Shown: positions 8,031 through 17,170 of the stretch, in pieces | Numbering within the stretch: the first letter of the stretch is position 1 | How the letters are laid out: the number at the start of each line of letters is the position of its first letter | Assembly (NCBI GenBank): GCA_046957575.1 | Contig: JBKUOG010000016.1 | Coordinates: 1 to 64,000 of the forward strand | Origin: UMGS1370 sp046957575 | Lineage (GTDB): Bacteria > Bacillota > Clostridia > Lachnospirales > Lachnospiraceae | Direction: 5' to 3' | DNA length: 64,000 bases | The notes under the pieces: generated by a model | What the model saw: the letters and a program-made list of their open reading frames with translations, nothing else | Told to the model about the DNA's origin: nothing | The model's database searches: none | Program-made: the position numbers and the translations under genes

Positions 8031-9827
8031 TTAAGGAATTCTAAAATATACGCACGTTCCCTGTCCAGCCCGCGACACTATATGAAGCTCTGCCTGTTTG
8101 CCATATGCTAAAATTAGCCTTCTATGAACATTTGCAAGACCCACATGCGTTCCATATTCTTCCCGATTTTCCAAAGATTTTTTCAATTCTTTTATCCGTT
8201 CAACTGACATTCCAATTCCATTGTCTAAAACACTAACATATACGCCCCCACCTTTTCGATGAATCTTCAGCCGTATAACTCCTTCTCTTTTCAAAGATTT
8301 TATCCCATGGCTAATAGAATTTTCTACTAATGGCTGTAAAATCATTTTACGAATTGGATATGAAAAAACATTTTCGTCTATATCATATTCCATATGGAAC
8401 TTATAGTTATATCGTTTTTCCTGAATATAGACATAACTTTTCAAATAATCCAATTCATCTTTCATTGTAACAATTTCGTCTGGATTTCCCAGTGAGTAAC
8501 GCATAATGGATGCCAATTTAGTCAACATCTCAGAACAAACATTGGGCCCTTTTGTCAATCCAATCGCTTCCCAATAAATCGTATTCAACGTATTATGTAA
8601 AAAATGGGGATTAATTTGCTGCTGAAGTGCTGAAAGTTCTAATGCCTGAAGTTTATATTTTTGTTCTGATGTTTGAACATTCAAATAATCCTGCTGAATG
8701 AACAGGTTAATAATATTATATGTAATATAGTTATACGGATCAGAAAATGCCTGTAAATGTTCTGTTTTCCTCTGTAATGCCTGCTCTGGATGGCTTAGAA
8801 GTTCTAAAATACTTTCCAAATTTTTATAATCTTTTTTCGCCCGAACAGCCGCTAAAACCACAGAAACTGCTATTGCTCCGCCTATTAGCATTAAAAACGC
8901 TCTGGCAAACTGGTTTGAAGAAGAAAGAACATTTTTAGTTGGCACTGCAGATACATATTCTAATTCTTGAATGTACTGTGACTGCAGTTTCGATACAGTA
9001 TATTTTTTTTCATCCATAACTATATCATAATAATCAAAATCTCCTGGCTGTCCATTATTTTCATCCTCTAAAAAAGAAGAAAAATCCATCTCATTGTTTT
9101 GCAGCAGTATCTGCTTTCCTTTATTCACTACTGCAATCGTCTGATCGGGATACAGGCTTAAAGAATTCATATATTTTTTTATAGCATTTCCATCATACTC
9201 TACTGCAATTACACCAATCATATTTGACGGATCGATTGTCGAATAGATCTTTCTGAAATAATACAGGATTGGTACTGCTACAGAATATTTATCTTTTGCT
9301 ACCATTTTCGTATTCAGCCAAATAGCATTTTCCGCCTCTTTTGCTTCTTCAATCCAATCTGTATTTTTATATGCATCTCTTGAAATCATTCCTTTTTCTG
9401 GTGCTAAAATTCGATTATTGTTATTATAATAATACACATATATTGTCTCTATATATTCGCTGGTATACATATAATATCGAAGCAGGGAACATATATTATT
9501 AATATTGCGGAAGTTATTTAAAGTTAATTCCGGCTCATTATAAGCGCTTTTCAGGCTTGTAGTAATAGAAGGATTGGAACGAATGTAATAGTAAATATTA
9601 TCCATTTCCCCCAAAAGCCCCTTCATTGTCTCATCAATCTGGTAAAGCATACTATAACTATTCTTTTCTAACGCATTTCTGCTTTCTTTATTAATTTGAT
9701 AGATGCTGTATGGCCCTATTAACAAAATCGGAACCAAAAGCAAAAATGCATTTTGAAAAAATCGTTTTATAAAAAATTTCTGCTGCATGGAATAATGCCG
9801 TCTAAACTTATTATAAATGCTTTTCAT
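8031..9827 (-). CDS. YesM-type sensor histidine kinase
   Basis: 598 residues. Membrane segment at about 24-45, a large extracytoplasmic sensing region, a second membrane segment at about 306-328, then a coiled region and His_kinase domain with the phospho-acceptor His408 in INPHFLHNTLN. The GHKL ATPase domain follows, with LVENSISHGI and DNGIGM boxes. Its ATG overlaps the response-regulator stop (ATGA), so the two are coupled. YesM/YesN pairs typically sense oligosaccharides and activate an adjacent ABC importer, here the SBP operon just downstream. The gene is visibly AT-richer than the second half of the window. Confidence 0.93.
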   Translation of the reverse strand: MKSIYNKFRRHYSMQQKFFIKRFFQNAFLLLVPILLIGPYSIYQINKESRNALEKNSYSMLYQIDETMKGLLGEMDNIYYYIRSNPSITTSLKSAYNEPELTLNNFRNINNICSLLRYYMYTSEYIETIYVYYYNNNNRILAPEKGMISRDAYKNTDWIEEAKEAENAIWLNTKMVAKDKYSVAVPILYYFRKIYSTIDPSNMIGVIAVEYDGNAIKKYMNSLSLYPDQTIAVVNKGKQILLQNNEMDFSSFLEDENNGQPGDFDYYDIVMDEKKYTVSKLQSQYIQELEYVSAVPTKNVLSSSNQFARAFLMLIGGAIAVSVVLAAVRAKKDYKNLESILELLSHPEQALQRKTEHLQAFSDPYNYITYNIINLFIQQDYLNVQTSEQKYKLQALELSALQQQINPHFLHNTLNTIYWEAIGLTKGPNVCSEMLTKLASIMRYSLGNPDEIVTMKDELDYLKSYVYIQEKRYNYKFHMEYDIDENVFSYPIRKMILQPLVENSISHGIKSLKREGVIRLKIHRKGGGVYVSVLDNGIGMSVERIKELKKSLENREEYGTHVGLANVHRRLILAYGKQAELHIVSRAGQGTCVYFRIP

Positions 9828-10567
9828 GCTTTTCCTCTATTTTTCATTCGATATTCTTTTGGAGATTGACCATATCTGGCTTTAAAGGCTCTGGTAAAAT
9901 TATTAGGATTTGTATACCCCACCATTTCACTAATATTATATATTTTCACTTCTGGATCTTTCAAAAACTCACATGCCTTGCTCATTCTGGTATCAAAAAG
10001 CAAATCCATAAAATTTTTTCCTAATTTAATTTTAATTAGCTGGCTTAAGTAAGATGAATTTAAGTAAAGTTTTTCTGCTAATTCTCCTAAAGTACCTGTT
10101 CGATATTCTTCTAAAATATATTCTCTTACCTTACAAATAATTTCATCCTCATCATGAATCCGTTCGATGCATGGAATCGCCTGATACTGTCCATCCAATT
10201 CCCTTTTTATTTCTTTAAATATTTCCTTTATTTCTTCAAAATCAGAAGGCTTTAAAATATAAAAACGCACTCCGTAACGAATCGCTTGCTGTGCATACTG
10301 AAAATCATCATAGGCACTTAAAAACACAACACATGGATGTTTTGGTTTTTCGTGGATCTGTCTGGCTAATTCAATTCCATCCATACCAGGCATACTAATA
10401 TCCGTTAATACCACATGCACCCTTTTTGTTTCTAAAACTTCTAACGCTTCTTCACCATCTGACACTTGTCCACAAATATGAAATCCTTGTTCTTCCCAGG
10501 GAAAATACGTCGCCAACCCATTTCTTGAAGACTCTTCGTCATCTACCAGCAGTAACTCATATAACAA
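9824..10567 (-). CDS. YesN-type response regulator with AraC DNA-binding domain
   Basis: 247 residues. The receiver domain has Asp56 as phospho-acceptor in LTDISMPGMDG. A linker follows, then two AraC/XylS helix-turn-helix motifs over the last 100 residues (YLNSSYLSQLIKIKLGKNF; VGYTNPNNFTRAFKARYG). It starts with TTG behind a strong GGGGGAGGG ribosome site. First gene of the two-component operon and the probable activator of the importer at 7786. Confidence 0.93.
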   Translation of the reverse strand: MLYELLLVDDEESSRNGLATYFPWEEQGFHICGQVSDGEEALEVLETKRVHVVLTDISMPGMDGIELARQIHEKPKHPCVVFLSAYDDFQYAQQAIRYGVRFYILKPSDFEEIKEIFKEIKRELDGQYQAIPCIERIHDEDEIICKVREYILEEYRTGTLGELAEKLYLNSSYLSQLIKIKLGKNFMDLLFDTRMSKACEFLKDPEVKIYNISEMVGYTNPNNFTRAFKARYGQSPKEYRMKNRGKA

Positions 10568-10751
10568 GTTTCCCTCCCCCTTCGTTCACAGTTTCTTTCA
10601 TCATAACACAAAAACTTTTAGTTTTATACCTCTTCATATACTTATGTTTCCACAGTTCTGTCCACAGAACTCCTAATCAGCCTTACCGATTATACACAAC
10701 TTTCAAATATAGTACATTTAGAAACGTGCGCCGCAAGGCGCATACAGAAAA

Positions 10752-10782
10752 AGCTGCAGCGTAAATCTTTTGCACTGCAGCT
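10752..10782 (-). terminator. Terminator of the D-amino-acid operon
   Basis: Inverted repeat AGCTGCAG (10752-10759) and CTGCAGCT (10775-10782) with a 15-nt loop. On the minus strand it is followed by T4-5. It lies just 3' of the D-serine dehydratase gene. A second small GC-rich hairpin, TGCGCC-GCAA-GGCGCA, lies at about 10726-10741. Confidence 0.75.
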
Positions 10783-10827
10783 CTCCCGTTTACACAAAAA
10801 AACAATCAATCCCAACCGTTTTGTTTT

Positions 10828-12195
10828 TTAATCCAGCAATGTTTTTCCGACCTCATAATAATGTTCCATCTCTTCTTTCGGAACCATACTGCCGCCTGTT
10901 GCCCACACCAGATGGATACTGTCTTTTAAAACATCACTCAGCCCTTCTTTTTTTATATATTCCCGAAAATCCGCTCTTTTTTCCATCAGAACCGGTCCAT
11001 ACATTCCCGCAAGAGCGCTTGGCTCTAAATAAATATTCTCGCTGTCTGCCAGCTGGGCCAGCATACGGTACATTCTTTCATCTGTTAAAGAATAGCAGCC
11101 GCTCATAAACGGTTTCATCAATTCTCCCACAAATCCAGAAGCCCGCCCTACAGCCAGGCCATCTGCTATGGTGCGGTTATCGACTCCAATATCCTGTACG
11201 CTGATTTCGCTGTTTAAGTCTGTCGCCATCCCAAGCATCATGCAGCAGGAATGGGTCGGTTCTGCAAAAAAGCAATAAACCGCATCTCCAAACACCATTT
11301 TCAGTCCAAAGGCTACGCCGCCAGGGCCTCCTCCCACTCCGCAGGGAAGATACACAAAAAGCGGGTGTTTTTGATCAACTATCAGATTCTGTTCCTCAAA
11401 TTGTTGTTTCAGACGCAAAGCCGCTACTGCATACCCCAGAAATAGTGTTGTAGAATTTTCATCATCTACAAAATGGCAGTAAGGATCGTCTTGAGCAAGT
11501 TTTCTTCCCTCTTTTACTGCCACACTGTAATCAGACTCGTATTCCATTACAGTGACCCCTTTGCTGCGAAGCATATCTTTTTTCCATTGACGGGCATCCG
11601 CTGACATATGAACCGTTACCTGAAAGCCTAATCGGGCGCTCATAATGCCGATAGAAAGGCCCAGATTCCCTGTAGATCCTACCCCTATGGAATACCGGGA
11701 CAATAATTCCCTGACCTCTTTTGAATCAAACTTTCGATAATCATCCTCTTTTGTCAAAAGCCCTTGTTCCAGCACAATATCTTCTGCTGTTTTCAAAACC
11801 TCATAGATACCGCCGCGGGCCTTAATCGATCCGGAAATTGGAAGATGGCTGTCCAGTTTTATCCATAGTTCTCCCGGCAGTTTCAGTTTCTCCTGTTTTT
11901 CCAACACCGCTTTCATATGCGGTATCTGGCGCAATGGAGATTCAATAATCCCACCCTTTGCGGCTGTCTCAGGAAACACTTCTGCAAAATATGGCGCAAA
12001 CCGCTGCAGACGATTCCTTGCATCTATCACATCTTCCATGTTCAGCGCGCAATCTGTTTTTGCCTTTTCACATGGAATTTTGCAATCATTTATCCATCCC
12101 GTTTCTTTCAGCTCCTGAATTTCCTTAATAATCGGGAATTCCTGTTCCCACTGTGAAAGCCGTTTTCCCATTATGACCGCATCAGAACTGCTCAT
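10828..12195 (-). CDS. dsdA: D-serine dehydratase (D-serine ammonia-lyase)
   Basis: 455 residues of fold-type II PLP enzyme converting D-serine to pyruvate and ammonia. The PLP lysine is Lys125 in SGSIKARGGIYEV, the family signature, and the glycine-rich phosphate-binding loop is PCGVGGGPGG. RBS GGGAG. Last gene of an operon with a GntP-family permease and D-aminoacylase, giving a coherent route for D-serine or N-acyl-D-serine. Control is probably by the XRE-cupin protein at 15589, because no DsdC-type LysR regulator is present. Confidence 0.93.
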   Translation of the reverse strand: MSSSDAVIMGKRLSQWEQEFPIIKEIQELKETGWINDCKIPCEKAKTDCALNMEDVIDARNRLQRFAPYFAEVFPETAAKGGIIESPLRQIPHMKAVLEKQEKLKLPGELWIKLDSHLPISGSIKARGGIYEVLKTAEDIVLEQGLLTKEDDYRKFDSKEVRELLSRYSIGVGSTGNLGLSIGIMSARLGFQVTVHMSADARQWKKDMLRSKGVTVMEYESDYSVAVKEGRKLAQDDPYCHFVDDENSTTLFLGYAVAALRLKQQFEEQNLIVDQKHPLFVYLPCGVGGGPGGVAFGLKMVFGDAVYCFFAEPTHSCCMMLGMATDLNSEISVQDIGVDNRTIADGLAVGRASGFVGELMKPFMSGCYSLTDERMYRMLAQLADSENIYLEPSALAGMYGPVLMEKRADFREYIKKEGLSDVLKDSIHLVWATGGSMVPKEEMEHYYEVGKTLLD

Positions 12196-12221
12196 ATCTG
12201 TTTCTCCCTTTTTCTGTCATT

Positions 12222-13595
12222 TTAGAACATTCCTGGAAGTATGCCAGAAAATGTATTTAATATTAATACTACTATAAAACCTGCAATACTGGCAAATGTT
12301 GTAGGATAAGTCGTAGCTATAAACGCCTCCTTTACAGTCAAATTACTGTATCTTGCAGGCATCCAGAATGCCGCATCTGTTGGCAGCGTAAGGCCTACAG
12401 TGCCAACACAAATTGCCAGTCCTACCGTAACCGGGGACATTCCCAGCGCAACTGCTGTCGGACCCACAATAGAAACTGTAGTCAGCATTGCCACCGTTGC
12501 AGAACCTACAGCCGCACGAATAACCATCGCCAAGATAAACGCCAGGAAAATAACTGGAAAATTCATCCTCGACAGCAAATCAACCAAAGCCTCCCCAAGA
12601 CCGCTCTTTTGAAGGATAGTTCCAAAACAGTTTCCGCAGCCAATTACCATTAAAATATTTCCCATAGAGTCTGATGTTTTATCAATATAGCTCCACAGAT
12701 TTGAACTGACATGAGGAATCAAATACTTTCGCAGCACAAACCCCGTTACCAACATCGCGATAAATAATGCCACATTATTATTTCCCACAAAACTGAATAC
12801 CACTGTCAAAATATGATCTGCCGGAAGCAAAACACTGCAGATAGAGTTAATGACAATCAACACAATTGGGAATACAATTAGTCCTAGAGTCAGCGCTGCA
12901 GATGGTTTATTAGGATCTGCTTTTAAAAGTTCTTCATTATCCAACAGCTCTGCTGCTTCCTTATGGAATTCACGTTTTTCCCCCTCATCCATTCTCTTAT
13001 TTAGAATATTCGCATACTGCCATCCGCAAAGAAGACTGGCCGGAAGTGCTACAATGAGCCCATAAATAATAAACCATCCAACATTCGCTCCTATCTGTCC
13101 AGCTACTGCCAAAGGACCCGGAGTAGGCGCAACCACACAATGCGTCAAAAGCAAACCTGTAAACAGCGCCGCTACATATGCGCTTGTCTTTTTTCTGGTC
13201 AGCTTCTGTAAACTGGTAACCAATGGATTTAAGGTAATGTATGCAGATCCGAAATATACCGGAATTGATACAATAAAGCCTGCCAGATTTAATGCCAGCA
13301 TATCATTTTTCCTGCCAAAGGTTCTTAGTAGTCCCTTTGCCAGTTCTTCCATACCACCAGAATCTCCCAACATCATGCCAAAGATGCCGCCAAATAAAAT
13401 CAAAAGTCCAATGCTGGTCATAATACTTCCGAAACCGGAAGTCAAATAATTCAAAGTATCTGTCAGTGGCAACCCACACAATACAGCCATCAAAATTGCA
13501 CAAGCAAACAAGCTGACTCCAGGGCTTACCTTACATTTAATCAACATCACCAACAGAATCGCCATTGTAATCAAAAAAGCAATTAAGACATTCAT
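12222..13595 (-). CDS. GntP-family permease, probable D-serine transporter (DsdX-like)
   Basis: 457 residues and about 12 membrane segments, typical of the gluconate:H+ symporter family that includes DsdX. The start at ATG 13595 sits behind a GGGGG ribosome site; an upstream in-frame ATG would reach the end of the preceding gene and is rejected. Location between D-aminoacylase and D-serine dehydratase favours D-serine or another D-amino acid over gluconate as substrate (inference), since no gluconate kinase is nearby. Confidence 0.85.
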   Translation of the reverse strand: MNVLIAFLITMAILLVMLIKCKVSPGVSLFACAILMAVLCGLPLTDTLNYLTSGFGSIMTSIGLLILFGGIFGMMLGDSGGMEELAKGLLRTFGRKNDMLALNLAGFIVSIPVYFGSAYITLNPLVTSLQKLTRKKTSAYVAALFTGLLLTHCVVAPTPGPLAVAGQIGANVGWFIIYGLIVALPASLLCGWQYANILNKRMDEGEKREFHKEAAELLDNEELLKADPNKPSAALTLGLIVFPIVLIVINSICSVLLPADHILTVVFSFVGNNNVALFIAMLVTGFVLRKYLIPHVSSNLWSYIDKTSDSMGNILMVIGCGNCFGTILQKSGLGEALVDLLSRMNFPVIFLAFILAMVIRAAVGSATVAMLTTVSIVGPTAVALGMSPVTVGLAICVGTVGLTLPTDAAFWMPARYSNLTVKEAFIATTYPTTFASIAGFIVVLILNTFSGILPGMF

Positions 13596-13617
13596 GAAGC
13601 TTCCCCCTTTTTTCTGC

Positions 13618-15210
13618 TTAAGCATTGTGCCGAAGCATTTTCCCCGGCATTACTCCTGTAAATGTTTTGTCATGATAAACCAATTGACCATTCACAAACA
13701 CATAATCTATCCCCTCTGTAATACTATTAGAATGACTGTAAGTTGCTGTATCCTGAAGGCGGTCATAATCAAAAATCAGAATATCTGCATCATATCCATC
13801 CCTTATGAAACCTTTATTTTTTACCAGAAGGTATTCTGCTGTCAAACCAGTCATTTTGTGAATAATCTGCTCCAAAGACAAAATTTTCTTTTCCTTCACA
13901 AAATAAGTAATTGCATGAGGGAATGTTCCACTAGCACGCGGATGTCCTTTTTCTTTCCAGCTTCTCGTCAAACCATCGCTTCCTACGATGCAGTACGGAT
14001 CCTGAATAATTTCACACACATCCTCATCGCACATGCTGCTGTAAACGCCGCCAGTCTCACAGTTATTTTCCACACACAAGTCAAAAAATGCTTCCCATGG
14101 ATCTTTTCCAATCTCTTTTGCATATTCAGCAATAAATTTTCCTTCTGCCAGAGGTGTTTTCGATGCAGAATACACATAAACTCCGTTCCACCCGCCTGCA
14201 TTCAAGTAATAATTATCATATGGCGTTTTTGGACTTTCCATCTCAGCCTTTATTTTCGCTCTAAATTCCGCATCTTTTAATTTATCCGTCATTGACTGAA
14301 ATCCATTTTCAAAATACCATGGAGGCATACAGGCATTTAAAGTAGTCATATTACAAGTATATGGATACTGATCGCAAATTACCCGAATTCCTTCCTCTCT
14401 TGCATCATGGATCAGCTTCAATGTTTCTTTCTGTTTGCCCCAATTCGCCTTTCCCAGCATTTTATGGTGAGAAATATCTACACAGACTCCTGCCTGACGC
14501 CCAACATTGATCGTCTCTTTTACAGCTTCTACAATCTCATCCGATTCATTTCTCATATGACTTGCATAAATCCCATTATACGGAGCAATCACTTTCGCCA
14601 ACTCAATAATTTCTTTTTCTTCCGCATAACAGCTCGGCGTATAAATCAAACCAGTAGAAAAGCCTGCCGCGCCTGCTTCCATCGCTTCCCGCAAAATTCT
14701 TTTCATTTTCTCCAGTTCTTCGTCAGTAGCCGGTCTATTGGCCATTCCCATTACCGCAATCCGAAGACTGCTATGACCAATATACATTTTCACATTTGCT
14801 GTTTTAGGCTGCTCATCTGCATATTCTAAGAATCTGCTAAAACTTTCCCAGTTTTTCATATCATCCGGAAACCATGTTGTTCCCATAGACAGCATATTTT
14901 GAATATCTGCTAAATTTTCCGGAGCTACGGGAGCCATAGATAAACCGCACTGTCCCACAATTTCTGTTGTAACTCCTTGTGTAGTCTTGAATAAATGAGC
15001 GTCCTCTGAACCAAGGATCATATCGCCATGAGAATGAGCATCTATAAATCCAGGACAAACATACCGCCCCGCCGCATCAATCACCTCTGATGCTTCTGTC
15101 TCTTCTTGAGTTAATACAATTTTTCCGTCCTTTATTCCCACGCAACCATCATAAGCCGAAGCACCGCTTCCATCAACTATCTTCGCATTTTTAATCAATA
15201 CATCTAACAC
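13618..15210 (-). CDS. N-acyl-D-amino-acid deacylase (D-aminoacylase)
   Basis: 530 residues of the amidohydrolase superfamily. The metal-binding HxH is H59-S-H61-G-D63 in GFIDAHSHGDM, and Cys88 sits in the GQCG motif, which supplies a metal-ligand cysteine in characterised D-aminoacylases. GTG start with RBS GGAAGGAG. The reaction releases a free D-amino acid and a carboxylate from N-acyl-D-amino acids. First gene of the three-gene D-amino-acid operon, divergent from the XRE-cupin regulator. Confidence 0.92.
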   Translation of the reverse strand: MLDVLIKNAKIVDGSGASAYDGCVGIKDGKIVLTQEETEASEVIDAAGRYVCPGFIDAHSHGDMILGSEDAHLFKTTQGVTTEIVGQCGLSMAPVAPENLADIQNMLSMGTTWFPDDMKNWESFSRFLEYADEQPKTANVKMYIGHSSLRIAVMGMANRPATDEELEKMKRILREAMEAGAAGFSTGLIYTPSCYAEEKEIIELAKVIAPYNGIYASHMRNESDEIVEAVKETINVGRQAGVCVDISHHKMLGKANWGKQKETLKLIHDAREEGIRVICDQYPYTCNMTTLNACMPPWYFENGFQSMTDKLKDAEFRAKIKAEMESPKTPYDNYYLNAGGWNGVYVYSASKTPLAEGKFIAEYAKEIGKDPWEAFFDLCVENNCETGGVYSSMCDEDVCEIIQDPYCIVGSDGLTRSWKEKGHPRASGTFPHAITYFVKEKKILSLEQIIHKMTGLTAEYLLVKNKGFIRDGYDADILIFDYDRLQDTATYSHSNSITEGIDYVFVNGQLVYHDKTFTGVMPGKMLRHNA

Positions 15211-15290
15211 GACTGCCTCTCCTTCCTTTTTGTTAATTCATTATAAATTCTTGCTACTACACCTTTTAGTTCCAACAGCATCGACACTTT

Positions 15291-15329
15291 TGTTAAGTTA
15301 AACTTAACACATGTTTTGTACATTGTCAA
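15291..15329 (-). promoter_or_regulatory. Promoter and palindromic operator of D-amino-acid operon
   Basis: A consensus -35 TTGACA lies at 15324-15329 (minus strand). Seventeen bases further, exactly where the -10 should be, sits a perfect 19-bp palindrome, TGTTAAGTT-A-AACTTAACA (15291-15309). A repressor bound there would block the promoter. The divergently encoded XRE-cupin protein is the obvious candidate. The intervening 15211-15588 gap is otherwise AT-rich with no gene. Confidence 0.65.
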
Positions 15330-15508
15330 CTATCCATTCTTTATTTATCAACTTTTTTTGTGTTTTTTGTCTATTTTTTATCAAATATATTTAATATCGT
15401 TTAATTATATTTAACTTTTAACGTTTTATCAAATATTATATTTATTTATAATAAACATTTTCTCAAGTCTTTTTTTACACAAAATTCCTTCTCTTTCCCA
15501 CAAAACGC

Positions 15509-15517
15509 TGTTATAAT
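15509..15517 (+). promoter_or_regulatory. Extended -10 promoter of XRE-cupin gene
   Basis: TGTTATAAT at 15509-15517 is an extended -10 element (TGnTATAAT) about 70 bases before the GTG start. No good -35 is needed with this type. It fires away from the D-amino-acid operon. Confidence 0.6.
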
Positions 15518-15588
15518 ACAGATACCGCTCCTCCATTCATAGATATATATTTGTTCTTGAAACGGAGGATAAGAAAAGGAGAACTATT

Positions 15589-16143
15589 GTGGAAGAATTA
15601 AATATTGGAAAAAAGCTACAGGAACTTCGTTCCAAAAATGGTATTTCTATGCGCAAGCTATCTGCTCAAGCCGGAATTACTCCATCCATGCTCAGTCAAA
15701 TTGAAAATGGACAGGTCAACCCATCTATCAATACTCTTCGTTCTTTGGCAAATGCTTTAGGAGCACCTCTTTATCATTTTTTTAAAGAGGAAACCGAACA
15801 CACTCTAGTCGTTACACCAACTACTCGAAAAATCATCGGACTAAAGAATAAACCGGAAGTTGTTTATGAACTTCTTACACCAGACACCCAAGGCAGTATC
15901 GAATTCTGTATGATGGTGATTCCTCCTAATTCTGATTCCAATTCTCATCCTCAAAGCCATATAGGTGAAGAAGTCGCCTTTTTATATTCTGGTGAAGTTG
16001 TAAATGTAGAAATTGATGCTCAATGCTTTTCTTTAAGGCAAGGTGACAGTATCCGTATCCCCGGACAAGCACAACACATATGGCATAACCCCAGCAGCAG
16101 TCCGGTTCAAATAATTTTCGCTATTACACCTCCATCATTTTAA
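15589..16143 (+). CDS. XRE-family regulator with C-terminal cupin sensor
   Basis: 184 residues. Helix-turn-helix at about 7-61 (LSAQAGITPSMLSQIENGQVNPS is the recognition region), then a cupin_2 barrel over about 105-180. Such proteins bind a small ligand in the cupin and regulate neighbouring amino-acid or amine catabolic genes. GTG start behind AAGGAG. Divergent from the D-aminoacylase operon with a palindromic operator between them, so probably its ligand-responsive repressor. Confidence 0.92.
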   Translation: MEELNIGKKLQELRSKNGISMRKLSAQAGITPSMLSQIENGQVNPSINTLRSLANALGAPLYHFFKEETEHTLVVTPTTRKIIGLKNKPEVVYELLTPDTQGSIEFCMMVIPPNSDSNSHPQSHIGEEVAFLYSGEVVNVEIDAQCFSLRQGDSIRIPGQAQHIWHNPSSSPVQIIFAITPPSF

Positions 16144-16570
16144 GTAAAAATATTGCTCAATGTTCAGCGTTTTTATTACGAGAAAATAAAATATCGCCAA
16201 TTTTTATTAACATTTCATTAACACTATTGTTGGATACATATAATTATATTATTGTATTATCAGAGCATAATAATAAAACAACGTAAGCAATAATGTGAAC
16301 ATTTTCTCCTCGCTCCATAATCTAGCGTTTGTTAGTATTGATAATGAACCGTTGACGACATTGCCCGCAAAGCAGGTAGGTTCTGGTTTCGGGCATTTTC
16401 ATTTTTCGGAACACGAAAAACTACAATCCTCTCAACAAGCTAAAGAAAAGCTGCCGCTGGCAGCTTTTTCGGATGCTTGGCAATCAAAAATGCCGGAAGG
16501 CCTGGCGCAGCAGGCTATACCGGCATATAAGAATTCTTGAAAAAGTAATCAAGATTTACTTTATATTTAT
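16144..16570. other. Non-coding gap with three hairpins
   Basis: AT-rich first half, then three successive inverted repeats: TGCCCG/CGGGCA at about 16361-16403, the terminator hairpin at 16446-16469, and TGCCGG/CCGGCA at about 16490-16525. A plus-strand frame of 81 codons (16295-16540) crosses them; it has no recognisable ribosome site or family resemblance, so I do not call it a gene. The hairpins could end the XRE transcript or form part of an unrecognised structured RNA. Confidence 0.5.
16446..16469 (+). terminator. Rho-independent terminator hairpin
   Basis: Perfect 10-bp stem AAAAGCTGCC (16446-16455), loop GCT, GGCAGCTTTT (16459-16468), continuing with T. The same stem recurs at 55207-55227, at the end of the MupG operon, and as a module inside both large repeats at 28.2 and 37.6 kb. 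Confidence 0.75.
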
Positions 16571-17119
16571 TTAGTTTTCCATCTGTCTTCCTAAAAATCC
16601 TGCAGCTGTCATTGCCAGTTTCATTTCCATATCGCCGAAACGGGTTCTCGGCTCCCTGCTTAAAATAATGACAGCCCCTATAGCATCCCCTTCACAAATA
16701 ATGGGCGCAATCACCTGAGCCGTAACTCCTTCTATCGGTTCTGAAGTCAGGGCAATAAAACCTTTGTCATCTTTTCCCGCCATCATTGCTGTTCTTTCCT
16801 GAATCACGTTCTCTAGCTGATGGCTGATAGGCTTTTGCAAAAGCTCTTTTCTGGCCCCTCCTGCTGCTGCAACTACCTGATCTCTATCGGTAATGCAGAC
16901 CATCATTCCTGTAGATTGGGCCATCGCATCTGCATACTGTCCGGCAAAGGCTGTAAGTTCCACCATTGGAGAATACTTTTTTAAGATTATCTCCCCCTCC
17001 CTGTCTGTAAAGATTTCCAGAGGGGTCCCTTCTCTTAACCGAAGGGTTCTGCGGATCTCTTTCGGAATCACCACACGTCCCAAATCGTCGATTCTTCTTA
17101 CAATGCCTGTAGCTTTCAT
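16571..17119 (-). CDS. spoVT: SpoVT-type AbrB/GAF transcriptional regulator, copy 2
   Basis: 182 residues with AbrB DNA-binding domain 1-50 and GAF domain 51-182. Residues 1-89 are identical to copy 1 at 539-1087, and 169 of 182 residues match overall. The start is the ATG with RBS AGGAGG; an in-frame ATG 13 codons upstream has no such site. A sigma-G-like promoter lies 50-80 bases upstream, as expected for true spoVT, so this copy is the better candidate for the forespore regulator. Identical DNA-binding domains imply that both proteins see the same sites. Confidence 0.92.
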   Translation of the reverse strand: MKATGIVRRIDDLGRVVIPKEIRRTLRLREGTPLEIFTDREGEIILKKYSPMVELTAFAGQYADAMAQSTGMMVCITDRDQVVAAAGGARKELLQKPISHQLENVIQERTAMMAGKDDKGFIALTSEPIEGVTAQVIAPIICEGDAIGAVIILSREPRTRFGDMEMKLAMTAAGFLGRQMEN

Positions 17120-17170
17120 ACAAATTTCCTCCTGTAATTTTCCTGTTTTCCATATCATGTGATGTATGGT

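Noticed and set aside
13237..14829. Long plus-strand frames opposite the permease and D-aminoacylase genes
   Set aside because: Shadow frames of well-supported minus-strand genes, with no ribosome sites or domain resemblance.
16295..16540. 81-codon plus-strand frame downstream of the XRE gene
   Set aside because: No ribosome site, no family resemblance, and it crosses three hairpins including a clear terminator.
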